Below are positions 1-6,148 of a stretch of DNA of 35,168 nucleotides, one piece after another (positions within the stretch are counted from its first letter, which is position 1; each line of letters begins with the position of its first letter). The notes below the pieces were generated by a model. The model was given only the letters and a program-made list of their open reading frames with translations, had not been told where the DNA came from and ran no database searches. Source of the stretch: a virus. A program made the position numbers and the translations under genes. Location of the stretch: positions 1 through 35,168 of the IMG/VR virus record IMGVR_UViG_3300033145_002061; one strand, given 5' to 3'.

Positions 1-131
1 CCATTGTCGAAGTCGAAGACGTAGGCGTGAGGAAAACTACAAGCGAACGTAGTTTTTCCGGTTCCAGATTTACCATATGGGAGAATATTTAGCTTCAATT
101 TATCTAACGTCAAATCTTTAGCGTTGGCCAT
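1..131 (-). CDS. Sak4/RecA-like P-loop ATPase, 5' end only
   Basis: Only the first 43 codons are inside the window; the gene runs off the left edge. They contain a Walker A motif (GKSGTGKTT, residues 20-28), followed by a strand ending FDFDN near residue 43. This order (PYGKSGTGKTTFA, then a short gap, then a D-rich strand) is typical of phage AAA/RecA-like ATPases of the Sak4 type, which help single-strand annealing and recombination. The ATG at 131 follows a strong AAAGGAGGTG ribosome site and overlaps the end of the upstream gene. It lies downstream of the Fe-S nuclease gene, which suits a recombination role. Other RecA-core ATPases cannot be excluded from the N-terminus alone. Confidence 0.7.
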   Translation of the reverse strand, partial: MANAKDLTLDKLKLNILPYGKSGTGKTTFACSFPHAYVFDFDN

Positions 132-306
132 CTACTTTCACCTCCTTTATTGTTACCTCTAATTCGGTGGGTTTATTGTTAAATGCCCACTTTTGTACAT
201 ACAACACCCCTATTACCGGCGGCTGACCTTCAGCAACCTCCTTAAACCTATGACAGTTCTTCGTATCCTTCTCATACTTAAACTTCAGCACTCCCTCTGT
301 CTTCAC
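118..306 (-). CDS. small conserved-looking phage protein (62 aa)
   Basis: A 62-residue protein with a basic/aromatic N-terminus and a PPVIGVLYVQKWAF segment. I have seen similar short proteins next to phage ATPase/nuclease genes, but their function is unknown to me. The start is GTG at 306, in a 4-base GTGA overlap with the stop of the preceding gene, behind a GGGAGGGGTG ribosome site. The end overlaps the ATPase start by 14 bases and contains its ribosome site, so the two genes are probably translationally coupled. Confidence 0.7.
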   Translation of the reverse strand: MKTEGVLKFKYEKDTKNCHRFKEVAEGQPPVIGVLYVQKWAFNNKPTELEVTIKEVKVDGQR

Positions 307-539
307 TTTACATCACCCCTCCCTAATTCTCGTCTCGTCCCTGTAGCGTTAGCCATCATCTCTACCATTATAGTTACCAGTAATAATATCGCAGCCACAG
401 ACATACCTTTACTTTTCTCTATAGCTACATCCTGCGTCTCAGGAGATACGGTAGTTAATAGTACAATAACCTCTACTATCTCCTCTTTAGTAGTACGAGC
501 CATCAGTCCCCTTAATCCTATCTCACTCTTCTCGTCCAT
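303..539 (-). CDS. small protein with one hydrophobic segment (78 aa)
   Basis: The N-terminal half is charged and the C-terminal half has a hydrophobic run (MSVAAILLLVTIMV, about residues 46-59), so it may be membrane-associated. The ATG at 539 has only a weak GAGAGTGAGA ribosome site. An internal ATG at 503 is preceded by AAGGGGACTG and would give a 66-residue protein; this may be the true start. The stop overlaps the next GTG start. Function not recognised. Confidence 0.55.
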   Translation of the reverse strand: MDEKSEIGLRGLMARTTKEEIVEVIVLLTTVSPETQDVAIEKSKGMSVAAILLLVTIMVEMMANATGTRRELGRGDVK

Positions 540-548
540 TTCTCACTC

Positions 549-680
549 TCATATCTTATCATTAATACTCTTCCTCAACAACACCAACTCCTCCTTCGTT
601 ATATTCACAGTAGTCATACTTCTATCCGTCGCTATCTCCAACTCATACCTATCCCCATCCTTATGACTTATTACCGTCAT
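549..680 (-). CDS. small hypothetical protein (43 aa)
   Basis: A 43-codon frame fills the gap between the nuclease gene and the next gene. It begins with ATG at 680, inside the last 20 bases of the nuclease gene, and stops with TGA at 549-551. The peptide has an acidic/polar start and an amphipathic C-terminal helix (ITKEELVLLRKSI), similar in style to other phage accessory proteins. A GGGAGGTGG lies about 20 bases upstream, farther than usual, so translation may rely on coupling. Function unknown. Confidence 0.5.
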   Translation of the reverse strand: MTVISHKDGDRYELEIATDRSMTTVNITKEELVLLRKSINDKI

Positions 681-1497
681 CACTCTTATCGTCACTTTCC
701 ACCTCCCTCACTTTAAACTTCGCATCCACCAATCTCTGGTCATCACCATAAACGCATAAGGCCCAGTACTTACACCTCTTAAACCACTTATAACAATAAC
801 TCGTATTCATAGGCCACACCTCAGTCTTCAAGTAAACCTCAATTATATCTGTCCAATCAGTAAAGACTGTCCTCCAATTATCCATCTCCCTATCAGTCCT
901 TGATGATGTGTACCTCTGAAACCTATCCTTTGGGTTTTTGGCTTTACTAACCCCATTTATAATTGCTCCAGCACAACTACCACACACCTCTCTACACGCA
1001 AAACAATACCCATCAATCTGCGGGTTGGGACGGAACCCCTCAAAGAATGAGAGACCGAGAGATTTGGTAGTCTTGTGGTCAACTATGTATGTGAAACCAT
1101 TCCACTCCGCAATCTCATCAACAGTCCCTGCATACAACCTCTCACCAATCTCCACTATAAACTGCTTCTCCAAGTAAAGGACTTTGTATGGCTCTACTTT
1201 ATACTTCATGACGTATTTCTTAAATATCGCCTCCCCAAACTCTCGAGTGTGAAAGTCATCTTGAATGTTAGAAGGTATATCCTTAAATAACTTAATAGCC
1301 TCATCTTGACTATTGGTTTTGTACCAACACTTAAGCACCTCGTGAAATACACTCCCAAACACGAGAGGTGGACTTTCCTCCTTCTCCTCCAAGTTCCTAA
1401 CCCAATTATAATAAAAGAGGCGAGGACATCCCATCACATCTGATATACTGGAGGAACTGTACATCCTCTTCTTAAAATCAACATTCTCTCTACCCAT
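661..1497 (-). CDS. PD-(D/E)XK nuclease, Cas4/RecB-like, with probable Fe-S cluster
   Basis: A 278-residue protein with the order of the RecB/Cas4 nuclease family: FGSVFHEVL (His52), GTVDEI (Asp127), VDHKTTK (Asp140, Lys142) and QIDGY (Gln160 onward). One cysteine near the N-terminus (Cys24, in CPRLFYYN) and three near the C-terminus (Cys235, Cys242, Cys248) match the split four-cysteine pattern that holds a 4Fe-4S cluster in Cas4/AddB-type nucleases. The expected role is DNA end resection in phage recombination or replication, upstream of the Sak4-like ATPase gene. The start ATG at 1497 follows CAGGGAGGTAG. There is no adjacent CRISPR system, so this is not a CRISPR Cas4 by context. Confidence 0.85.
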   Translation of the reverse strand: MGRENVDFKKRMYSSSSISDVMGCPRLFYYNWVRNLEEKEESPPLVFGSVFHEVLKCWYKTNSQDEAIKLFKDIPSNIQDDFHTREFGEAIFKKYVMKYKVEPYKVLYLEKQFIVEIGERLYAGTVDEIAEWNGFTYIVDHKTTKSLGLSFFEGFRPNPQIDGYCFACREVCGSCAGAIINGVSKAKNPKDRFQRYTSSRTDREMDNWRTVFTDWTDIIEVYLKTEVWPMNTSYCYKWFKRCKYWALCVYGDDQRLVDAKFKVREVESDDKSDDGNKS

Positions 1498-1499
1498 TT

Positions 1500-1667
1500 C
1501 TACCTCCCTGAATACTTACGGTATGCTTTCACTATGTCGGGGTATTCATTCTCCAACTTAGTCAAATTCTCTTGGTCTGCCATCTCTATCGTTTTCATTA
1601 GAGAGGTCTGAAAACTTCCTGCATAAGCGTATTCCAAATCCCACTTCTCTTGCAACATCTTAGTCAT
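1500..1667 (-). CDS. small conserved-looking phage protein (55 aa)
   Basis: A 55-residue acidic, helical protein (EKWDLEYAYAGSFQTSLMK, later EYPDIVKAYRKYSG) with an ATG at 1667 behind a GGAGGTAAGAC ribosome site. It ends just before the ribosome site of the nuclease. Small proteins of this sort (a Y-A-Y-A-G-S-F-Q-T stretch plus a C-terminal Y-R-K/R-Y) look familiar from other phage early regions. I know of no assigned function. Confidence 0.75.
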   Translation of the reverse strand: MTKMLQEKWDLEYAYAGSFQTSLMKTIEMADQENLTKLENEYPDIVKAYRKYSGR

Positions 1668-1670
1668 GTC

Positions 1671-1835
1671 TTACCTCCAGTGATAGTCATAAACCTCCAC
1701 CCTCAACCATATTAACGCTACATCCTTAAACTTAATCCCCTCAGGCTTCAACTTCTCCACAAGGTCAGCCAAACTCTCCCCTTCCACTATCAACACATCC
1801 CCACTCTTCAATATGACGTGGTAACTTTTCCTCAT
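1671..1835 (-). CDS. small hypothetical protein (54 aa)
   Basis: A 54-residue frame starting at ATG 1835, overlapping the upstream gene's stop by 4 bases (ATGA), and ending with TAA just before the next ribosome site. The sequence is beta-rich at the start (SYHVILKSGDVLIVEGESL) and ends with an aromatic YDYHWR. The tight packing and GAAGGTGAAGAT leader support it as a gene. Not recognised. Confidence 0.65.
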   Translation of the reverse strand: MRKSYHVILKSGDVLIVEGESLADLVEKLKPEGIKFKDVALIWLRVEVYDYHWR

Positions 1836-1981
1836 ATCTTCACCTTCAACAGTTTAACCCACTTGCCTGAGGGTCCTCCCAAAACGCGTTTAGGACCGTT
1901 TCCGAAGGCTCCCCTCGTAAGGTTTGTCTTGCTTCTCCTCTTCTCTTGCATACCTTCCCACCAACTTTCCCAGTATTTCAT
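1832..1981 (-). CDS. small basic protein (49 aa)
   Basis: Begins with ATG at 1981 after AAGGGTGGAGAG. The N-terminus is tryptophan-rich (MKYWESWWEGMQEK). The remainder is basic and glycine-rich and ends KWVKLLKVKI. Stop TGA overlaps the following ATG. It could bind nucleic acid or protein partners, but no family is recognised. Confidence 0.6.
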   Translation of the reverse strand: MKYWESWWEGMQEKRRSKTNLTRGAFGNGPKRVLGGPSGKWVKLLKVKI

Positions 1982-1994
1982 CTCTCCACCCTTC

Positions 1995-2171
1995 TCACTT
2001 AACCACATTAACAGGAAACTCTCTAACTATCGCCGCCGCTATCCCTTCTACATCACCATTACATATTATCAACCTCTCCACCTCATCCTTATCCAGCTCA
2101 AGTTTAACCCTCCCCAATTGCCAAGCACTCATCCCCGCAAACCCTCTCACAATATCTCTAACTCTTTTCAT
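1995..2171 (-). CDS. small hypothetical protein (58 aa)
   Basis: A 58-residue frame with start ATG at 2171 sharing one base with the upstream stop (TGATG), behind GGAGGATAAG. It has a basic N-terminus (MKRVRDIVRGF), a WQLGRVKLELDKDEVERL helix and a hydrophobic C-terminal helix. Likely a soluble small early protein. No assignment. Confidence 0.65.
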   Translation of the reverse strand: MKRVRDIVRGFAGMSAWQLGRVKLELDKDEVERLIICNGDVEGIAAAIVREFPVNVVK

Positions 2172-2347
2172 CACTTATCCTCCTTCCACTCACTATCGAA
2201 GAACTTCTTCCATGCTATACTTACTTGCTCTTCAAACTCTGGTTTCCACTTAACAAACTCTCTACACAGAGCCCCTGCACATGATTTACAGCAGCTATCA
2301 GCTTCAACCAAAATCTCTGCTACTTTTAACGCTTCCTCTTTAGTCAT
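2171..2347 (-). CDS. small cysteine-containing protein (58 aa)
   Basis: A 58-residue acidic protein with four clustered cysteines (Cys19, Cys20, Cys23, Cys28 in SCCKSCAGALC), which could bind a metal or form a compact knuckle. The rest is an amphipathic helix rich in W, F, K and E. ATG at 2347 follows GGAGGAAGGA and overlaps the preceding stop. Function unknown. Confidence 0.65.
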   Translation of the reverse strand: MTKEEALKVAEILVEADSCCKSCAGALCREFVKWKPEFEEQVSIAWKKFFDSEWKEDK

Positions 2348-2604
2348 TCCTTCCTCCTCTCCCTTATCATCTCCTCCACCTCTCTAACCGCTCCCATTAA
2401 GCTCATCTTAACACTTAACAAATTCTCGGGGGAAAGGGAGATGGCGTACTTCTTAACATCCTTAGTCATATCCTTGATAGACTTGCGATAAGCGTGGAGG
2501 GAAGATAGTTGTTGAGTAGGGTTCGTAATTTCAATTTTTGAACTTACGACATTCTCTACTTCCTTCTTAACACCACTCGGCGTTCGCTTCTTTCTCTGAG
2601 TCAT
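2344..2604 (-). CDS. small helical protein with an operator-like box inside its coding region (86 aa)
   Basis: The start chosen is ATG 2604, directly behind GGAGGAGGAGAG; a longer frame opens upstream but lacks this spacing. The protein is basic at the N-terminus (TQRKKRTPSG) and otherwise helical, ending EMIRERRKE. The 23-bp palindromic box at 2525-2547 falls in frame and encodes VSSKIEIT, so the box is carried within the gene. The stop overlaps the next gene by ATGA. No family recognised. Confidence 0.7.
   Translation of the reverse strand: MTQRKKRTPSGVKKEVENVVSSKIEITNPTQQLSSLHAYRKSIKDMTKDVKKYAISLSPENLLSVKMSLMGAVREVEEMIRERRKE
2525..2547. promoter_or_regulatory. palindromic box inside a coding region
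   Basis: GTAATTTCAA and TTGAACTTAC half-sites with TTT between them, in the same orientation as the other boxes. It lies within the 86-residue early gene and encodes VSSKIEIT on the minus strand. Confidence 0.6.
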
Positions 2605-2755
2605 CTCTCCTCCTCCTTTCCTTCTGCACACCCTCCACCCTCTTAGTCCTCGCTTGCTTCATCCTCTTCCTACCCACTCCACTCCTCTCCTGCCTTATCC
2701 TCAATAGTTCCAACCTCAGTTCCTCCTCATTCATATCCTTCGCATCCTTAACCAT
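2567..2755 (-). CDS. small basic protein (62 aa)
   Basis: A 62-residue highly charged protein: an acidic start (KDAKDMNEEELRLELL), then RIRQERSGVGRKR and a long Arg/Lys-rich tail. It overlaps the next gene by 38 bases in another frame. The N-terminal helix plus RIRxERSGxGRKR resembles small proteins frequently seen in phage early operons. A nucleic-acid-binding role is possible from charge only. Confidence 0.65.
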   Translation of the reverse strand: MVKDAKDMNEEELRLELLRIRQERSGVGRKRMKQARTKRVEGVQKERRRRDDSEKEANAEWC

Positions 2756-2770
2756 TACCTTTACACCTCC

Positions 2771-3007
2771 TTATCTTGCTCCCCACAACCCTTCCACCAC
2801 AAGTCTCCTATATTGCTTCAACAACCTCTCCTTCTTAACCCCACCCTTCTCCTTAAGAATTAGGTGCTCAGTCCCTTCAATACCTGTCACTCTAAAGCAC
2901 TTCCTCATCCATTCGTCAGAGCCATCGGTTGCACCCTCCTCCTTCTTAGCATTCTTAGCATCCTTCCACCAATCCGCCGCATGCACATCATCATTGTCGC
3001 TCATCAT
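2771..3007 (-). CDS. small hypothetical protein (78 aa)
   Basis: A 78-residue protein beginning at ATG 3007 (or the adjacent ATG at 3004, which has better spacing from GAGGGG). It is acidic at the N-terminus with a DWWKDAKNAKKEEG helix and a basic C-terminal half (KKERLLKQYRRLVVEGLW). It sits between two packed genes and shares their codon style. Function not recognised. Confidence 0.65.
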   Translation of the reverse strand: MMSDNDDVHAADWWKDAKNAKKEEGATDGSDEWMRKCFRVTGIEGTEHLILKEKGGVKKERLLKQYRRLVVEGLWGAR

Positions 3008-3014
3008 TCACCCC

Positions 3015-3221
3015 TCACTTAACACTCACTATAACTCCACTCTTCAACTCCACAGTCGCATACCACCTATGAGCCTCTGGGTAGTGAGGACCCTCTACAC
3101 AACCCCTCCCCTCTTGTTGACAAGGAAACATACCACCAGGTTGATAAACACTAATCTTCTCTCCACTCTTAACCGCTTCCTTCAACTTCTTCTTAGTCTG
3201 GAAGTTAAATACCGTATACAT
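3015..3221 (-). CDS. small conserved-looking phage protein (68 aa)
   Basis: A 68-residue protein beginning MYTVFNFQTKKKLKEAV, followed by YQPGG, two cysteines, and EGPHYPEAHRWYATVELK. The mix of a short lysine-rich helix, YQPG and EGPHYPEPHxWYA looks familiar from small proteins in many phage genomes. I know of no established activity. Its ATG lies immediately before the upstream gene's stop. Confidence 0.75.
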   Translation of the reverse strand: MYTVFNFQTKKKLKEAVKSGEKISVYQPGGMFPCQQEGRGCVEGPHYPEAHRWYATVELKSGVIVSVK

Positions 3222-3470
3222 TTATACCCCCTTCTTCCGCCACTTCTTTGTCCTCTCTACCTTCCTCTTATACCTCGCCGTATGATATTCTCTCCAACTA
3301 CAAACCGCTCTCTTAACATATTGATTGAAACCCCTCTTACAATACGCAGTCTGTGGCTTTCTATGCTTACACCTCTTACACACATCACTAATCTCCATGA
3401 TAGGTACCATCTCATAGACACCTTTACAGTTGGGACATATGAATACGCGATTGAAACCTTTTTTCTTCAT
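3222..3470 (-). CDS. zinc-ribbon-like small protein (82 aa)
   Basis: Contains Cys12-x2-Cys15 and Cys31-x2-Cys34, a four-cysteine arrangement typical of a zinc ribbon, followed by a very basic C-terminal tail (RYKRKVERTKKWRKKG). It probably binds nucleic acid. ATG 3470 is chosen because it overlaps the stop of the upstream 32-codon gene as ATGA. A TTG six codons earlier would lengthen it but has no ribosome site. Confidence 0.7.
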   Translation of the reverse strand: MKKKGFNRVFICPNCKGVYEMVPIMEISDVCKRCKHRKPQTAYCKRGFNQYVKRAVCSWREYHTARYKRKVERTKKWRKKGV

Positions 3471-3565
3471 TTTATCAGCCCCAACCAAAGGTTAAGTAAC
3501 GCCGCTTTACCCCACTTCCTTAAACTGAATTGCCAAACTACACCATCATGTATCCAAGTACTCAT
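3467..3565 (-). CDS. very small protein (32 aa)
   Basis: A 32-codon frame starting at ATG 3565 behind the strong GGAGGAGGGTGAG. Both ends overlap neighbours by ATGA, a pattern that rarely arises by chance. The peptide is tryptophan-rich with an amphipathic C-terminal helix (KAALLNLWLGLIK), suggesting membrane contact. Too short for family assignment. Confidence 0.55.
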   Translation of the reverse strand: MSTWIHDGVVWQFSLRKWGKAALLNLWLGLIK

Positions 3566-4086
3566 CTCACCCTCCTCCACTTTAACTTAACATCAATCCT
3601 CTTCATAATATATTCCATAGTCGCACACGACACTTTACAAGCAGGATTTAAGTAAAACTCTCTATCATCCTGCCTAAACTTAACCGCATCCCTCAACCTC
3701 AACAATCCCTTATCATCAATTAAACCAAGTAACCAATCAATCTCGGGTGCCCAGCTTACAGTAACCTCTTCCTTATAACTATCACAGGTAAGTGCATAAT
3801 CACTACAACAAACCTCTCCCGCAATATCACACACACTACTTTCTGAGTGTGAACAAGTGTGACAACACCTCTCCCTCTTACATGAAGGAGGAGGAGAAAG
3901 CGGCGGCCCGTCCTGAGCTCCATTCTCAGGCTTACCTCCATCAGCCACACTCTCTAACTTTGGTTGAGTGTGCGAGGTTTCATCAGCAACTTCTCCTACC
4001 CTATGTACATCTTGGGAAGGAGCTGCCACGGGACGCTTATCATTTAGGTCTCTAACTTCACTCTCCATCTCAAACTCTTCACTCAT
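3562..4086 (-). CDS. cysteine-rich hypothetical protein (174 aa)
   Basis: Three parts: an acidic, probably disordered N-terminus (1-65, rich in E, D, P, S); a cysteine-rich middle (Cys69, 74, 75, 78, 86, 93, 94, 101); and a C-terminal helical part with Cys150 and Cys154. Ten cysteines in all suggest metal binding. It is the second-largest gene in the early cluster after the nuclease. Starts at ATG 4086 sharing a base with the upstream stop (TAATG). No family recognised. Confidence 0.7.
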   Translation of the reverse strand: MSEEFEMESEVRDLNDKRPVAAPSQDVHRVGEVADETSHTQPKLESVADGGKPENGAQDGPPLSPPPSCKRERCCHTCSHSESSVCDIAGEVCCSDYALTCDSYKEEVTVSWAPEIDWLLGLIDDKGLLRLRDAVKFRQDDREFYLNPACKVSCATMEYIMKRIDVKLKWRRVR

Positions 4087-4268
4087 TATCCAATCCCTCT
4101 AACTCTATAATATATTGCAAGTAATTGTTCCTTCCCCATCTTCTTAAACTTCTTCTTATCCTCAGGATACTTCTCTCCCAACCACTCCACCAGTTGCCAC
4201 TTATACATCGGCACCCACATTTTACTGCAGAATAATGAGTTCTTATCTCCCACTCTTTCCTGCCCCAT
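4086..4268 (-). CDS. small hypothetical protein (60 aa)
   Basis: The core (MYKWQLVEWLGEKYPEDKKKFKKMGKEQLLAIYYR) is a basic two-helix design that looks familiar from small phage proteins. The ribosome site is weak (GAGATTGATAAGTG). ATG 4268 is taken, though GTG 4271 or internal ATGs near residue 18 are alternatives. Stop TAA overlaps the next ATG. Confidence 0.65.
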   Translation of the reverse strand: MGQERVGDKNSLFCSKMWVPMYKWQLVEWLGEKYPEDKKKFKKMGKEQLLAIYYRVRGIG

Positions 4269-4292
4269 CACTTATCAATCTCTAATAAAAAA

Positions 4293-4535
4293 TCAGCGTA
4301 TCTTGAGAGAGACATCAAGAATGATAGAGTGTTGTGTGAAGTAATTGATGACACCCCCTTGCATATGTTTCTCATCATTCTTCCCACCTTTATTCAAAGA
4401 TATCAATATGAATTCATCACTTTTCCTTAATCTCTTAAGAGCTATCTTTTTCTGCTCGCTTGCGTATGAAAATCCAAACTCACTATTCGCAGATGTCACT
4501 GCCTTATTTGACCTCATCCTTCTATCACTTTCCAT
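4293..4535 (-). CDS. small hypothetical protein (80 aa)
   Basis: The start is placed at ATG 4535 because it is preceded by AAAAGGGGAGGTGAAGAG; the longer open frame to 4613 overlaps a different small gene and has no ribosome site. The protein is basic, with a K-K-I-A-L-K-R-L-R-K helix in the middle and a hydrophobic end (SIILDVSLKIR). Function unknown. Confidence 0.6.
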   Translation of the reverse strand: MESDRRMRSNKAVTSANSEFGFSYASEQKKIALKRLRKSDEFILISLNKGGKNDEKHMQGGVINYFTQHSIILDVSLKIR

Positions 4536-4552
4536 TCTCTTCACCTCCCCTT

Positions 4553-4642
4553 TTAACAAGGTAACATCAACAATATTATTAAAATCAGTACGAAGAATAT
4601 ACATGCAAACCACTCATCCATCTTCGCTTTCCTCTCCTTCAT
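4553..4642 (-). CDS. 29-residue single-pass membrane peptide
   Basis: A 29-codon frame: a charged start (MKERKAKMDEW) followed by an unbroken hydrophobic run (FACIFFVLILIILLMLP) long enough to span a membrane, ending in Cys. Start ATG 4642 overlaps the preceding stop as TAATG and follows GCGGAGGGTATATA. It could modulate lysis or the membrane, but length prevents assignment. Confidence 0.6.
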   Translation of the reverse strand: MKERKAKMDEWFACIFFVLILIILLMLPC

Positions 4643-4962
4643 TATATACCCTCCGCTTTGGCTATGGCTTGTTCTACTTGTTCAAAGGACTTCTCGTATC
4701 TTTCCATAATTTCTACACATTCATCTGTTTTGTTGTGATGAGAAGAAAGTAGTAATTCTGGGGTTGTATCTGCTATTCTTTTTGCTTCAATTAGTTCCCT
4801 ACACGCCTCCAACAACTCAGGAGCACTAGCTATGAGTTGGGCGTTGGCTTCGGTTGGCTGAGGGAATAAGTAACAAAAACATATGTAATTACCATCAGAC
4901 CCTCTGACTTCGACCTCACCCTCTCTTTGTACAACTTTCCACGGTCCTGGCGTATGCTTCAT
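4642..4962 (-). CDS. HTPGPW-type conserved phage protein (106 aa)
   Basis: Begins MKHTPGPWKVVQ, then contains EANAQLIASAPELLEACREL. The N-terminal HTPGPW block combined with the N-A-x-L-I-A-x-A-P-E-L-L-E-A helix marks a very widespread family of uncharacterised proteins in phages and prophages. Start ATG 4962 overlaps the upstream stop. No biochemical role has been established as far as I know. Confidence 0.85.
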   Translation of the reverse strand: MKHTPGPWKVVQREGEVEVRGSDGNYICFCYLFPQPTEANAQLIASAPELLEACRELIEAKRIADTTPELLLSSHHNKTDECVEIMERYEKSFEQVEQAIAKAEGI

Positions 4963-5141
4963 AACACCTTCTCAATACTAAACTGAGACCTACCTCCCCC
5001 ATCGTTAAACTTCGACTCCTCAGCTTTTATATGTATTATCACAGTAGTACTTAATCCATTGAAACTGTCCTCCCTCTTCTCTAAGAGCTCACTTTCTAAC
5101 TTTATTATCCTCTTTAAACTCAACACCATATATCCCTTCAT
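4959..5141 (-). CDS. small hypothetical protein (60 aa)
   Basis: ATG 5141 is chosen because GGGGAGGTG lies at the best distance; an in-frame GTG at 5147 is too close. Sequence features: a helical N-terminus (KRIIKLESELLEKRED) and a beta-like STTVIIHIKAEE segment. Stop overlaps the following ATG. Not recognised. Confidence 0.6.
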   Translation of the reverse strand: MKGYMVLSLKRIIKLESELLEKREDSFNGLSTTVIIHIKAEESKFNDGGGRSQFSIEKVL

Positions 5142-5163
5142 ATCCACACCTCCCCAACCTTAA

Positions 5164-5415
5164 TTATATCCACACCGCCATCTTTGGTACAACACTCGCC
5201 CTTCTCTTCGCATATTCCGATACTTCTCCACTCCTAACCTTCTTCGCCCTCTCCACCTTGGGCGGCTCACCCTTAAAGAACCTCAACTTCAACACCTGCC
5301 CCTCATTCAACTTCCTCTTATGCTTCTCTAAATTATGAAGGGTAAACTGAGCATTCGTCAGGGCACGAGTAGCTCCCTCAAACACCTTCCCACAAGTCAT
5401 GCACATAGCTTTCAT
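5164..5415 (-). CDS. C2H2-type zinc-finger-like protein (83 aa)
   Basis: The first 35 residues contain Cys5-x2-Cys8 and His27-x4-His32, the spacing of a C2H2-like zinc finger, within CMTCGKVFEGATRALTNA and LHNLEKHKR. The rest is basic. This suggests a DNA- or RNA-binding protein, possibly a regulator of phage or host genes. ATG 5415 overlaps the previous stop (ATGA). Confidence 0.7.
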   Translation of the reverse strand: MKAMCMTCGKVFEGATRALTNAQFTLHNLEKHKRKLNEGQVLKLRFFKGEPPKVERAKKVRSGEVSEYAKRRASVVPKMAVWI

Positions 5416-5561
5416 ATCTCAATCCTCCCACATTTAACCCATACTTCTTTCACTCTCTTTACCCTCTTTGAGTGTAGTTTATCTACCAAATCATTCATAC
5501 TACACGCATCTATCTCCAACACCTTCCTCGTTCCCTTAAGTAGAACCTTATACTCAGCCAT
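5412..5561 (-). CDS. small hypothetical protein (49 aa)
   Basis: A 49-codon frame from ATG 5561 to TGA 5412-5414, packed between overlapping neighbours. It begins AEYKVLLKGTRKVLEID and ends KEVWVKCGRIEI, with one cysteine in each half. No recognised family; support comes from position, overlaps and codon style. Confidence 0.6.
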   Translation of the reverse strand: MAEYKVLLKGTRKVLEIDACSMNDLVDKLHSKRVKRVKEVWVKCGRIEI

Positions 5562-5769
5562 TATCTACCTCACCTTCGTCCTCATCGCTTTGAGGAGCGA
5601 GTGCCTTCTCAATCCCTACCTTATTGATGATGGAGGCTATACTATTCCCTACCTCTTCATCAACCCTATCAAACCCTTCCTCATTCGCTTGACAAGCAAT
5701 ATGCTTAGCATTCTCAAAGGTTATCTCACACTTCCCCTTCAACATCAACATCACATCTTGAGCAGTCAC
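5554..5769 (-). CDS. small acidic protein (71 aa)
   Basis: Starts at GTG 5769, within a GTGA overlap with the preceding stop. Helical, with MLMLKGKCEITFENAKHIACQ, then an acidic tail (QSDEDEGEVDNG). The end overlaps the next gene by eight bases. Function unknown. Confidence 0.6.
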   Translation of the reverse strand: MTAQDVMLMLKGKCEITFENAKHIACQANEEGFDRVDEEVGNSIASIINKVGIEKALAPQSDEDEGEVDNG

Positions 5770-5942
5770 GACGCCACCTCAACACCTAATTCCGTAGATA
5801 ACATCCCTGCCATCTCCACCTTATCCTGTGGAGTTAGCTTCCTAACCTCTTCCGCAAACTGCATCAAAGTCTGACCTTCCTTCTGTCCGAAGAACTTCTT
5901 ACACGCAACTGAAATGCTCATCTTATACGTATTCTGTTCCAT
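5766..5942 (-). CDS. small hypothetical protein (58 aa)
   Basis: A 58-codon frame beginning ATG 5942 behind GGAGGTGAAGTG. It carries a mid-region QTLMQFAEEVRKLTPQDKVEMAGML: the L-T-P-x-D-K-x-E helix is a common element in phage small proteins. It overlaps both neighbours by four or fewer bases. No function assigned. Confidence 0.65.
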   Translation of the reverse strand: MEQNTYKMSISVACKKFFGQKEGQTLMQFAEEVRKLTPQDKVEMAGMLSTELGVEVAS

Positions 5943-6112
5943 CACTTCACCTCCACATTTAACTTACTAACCAAGTGCCTAATCACATCATGCGCCAACT
6001 TCACCGCATCTTCAACACTTGGTGCCTCTTCAACACATCTTGTCATAATATGCTCCGCCGCCGTAATTGATATACTATTCAAAACCTCTTTTCTATCTGT
6101 TAGTATTGTCAT
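5942..6112 (-). CDS. small hypothetical protein (56 aa)
   Basis: Start ATG 6112 lies directly behind GGAGGTAACT. The open frame continues upstream to 6184, but that part reads through the palindromic box and the end of the zinc-finger gene, so it is not used. The box at 6126-6148 therefore sits just upstream of this ribosome site. The protein is helical (AAEHIMTRCVEEAPSVEDAV) and unassigned. Confidence 0.65.
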   Translation of the reverse strand: MTILTDRKEVLNSISITAAEHIMTRCVEEAPSVEDAVKLAHDVIRHLVSKLNVEVK

Positions 6113-6125
6113 AGTTACCTCCGTC

Positions 6126-6148
6126 GTAATTTCAATAATTGAACTTAC
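6126..6148. promoter_or_regulatory. 23-bp palindromic box between early genes
   Basis: Half-sites GTAATTTCAA and TTGAACTTAC with three bases between; the dyad is perfect except for one position in each arm and the centre. It lies between the stop of the zinc-finger gene and the ribosome site of the next gene. Same sequence and orientation as the boxes at 18875 and (one centre base different) 29303 and 34810. Confidence 0.7.

Noticed and set aside
193-666. Long plus-strand open frames over the left arm (193-666, 1818-2387, 2994-3590, 5335-5874)
   Set aside because: They are antisense to packed minus-strand genes, lack ribosome sites, and their composition (Ser/Leu/Pro-rich) is what the opposite strand of purine-rich genes gives.
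661-1497. CRISPR adaptation Cas4
   Set aside because: No repeats, spacers or cas1/cas2 are nearby; the adjoining Sak4-like ATPase gene points to phage recombination.
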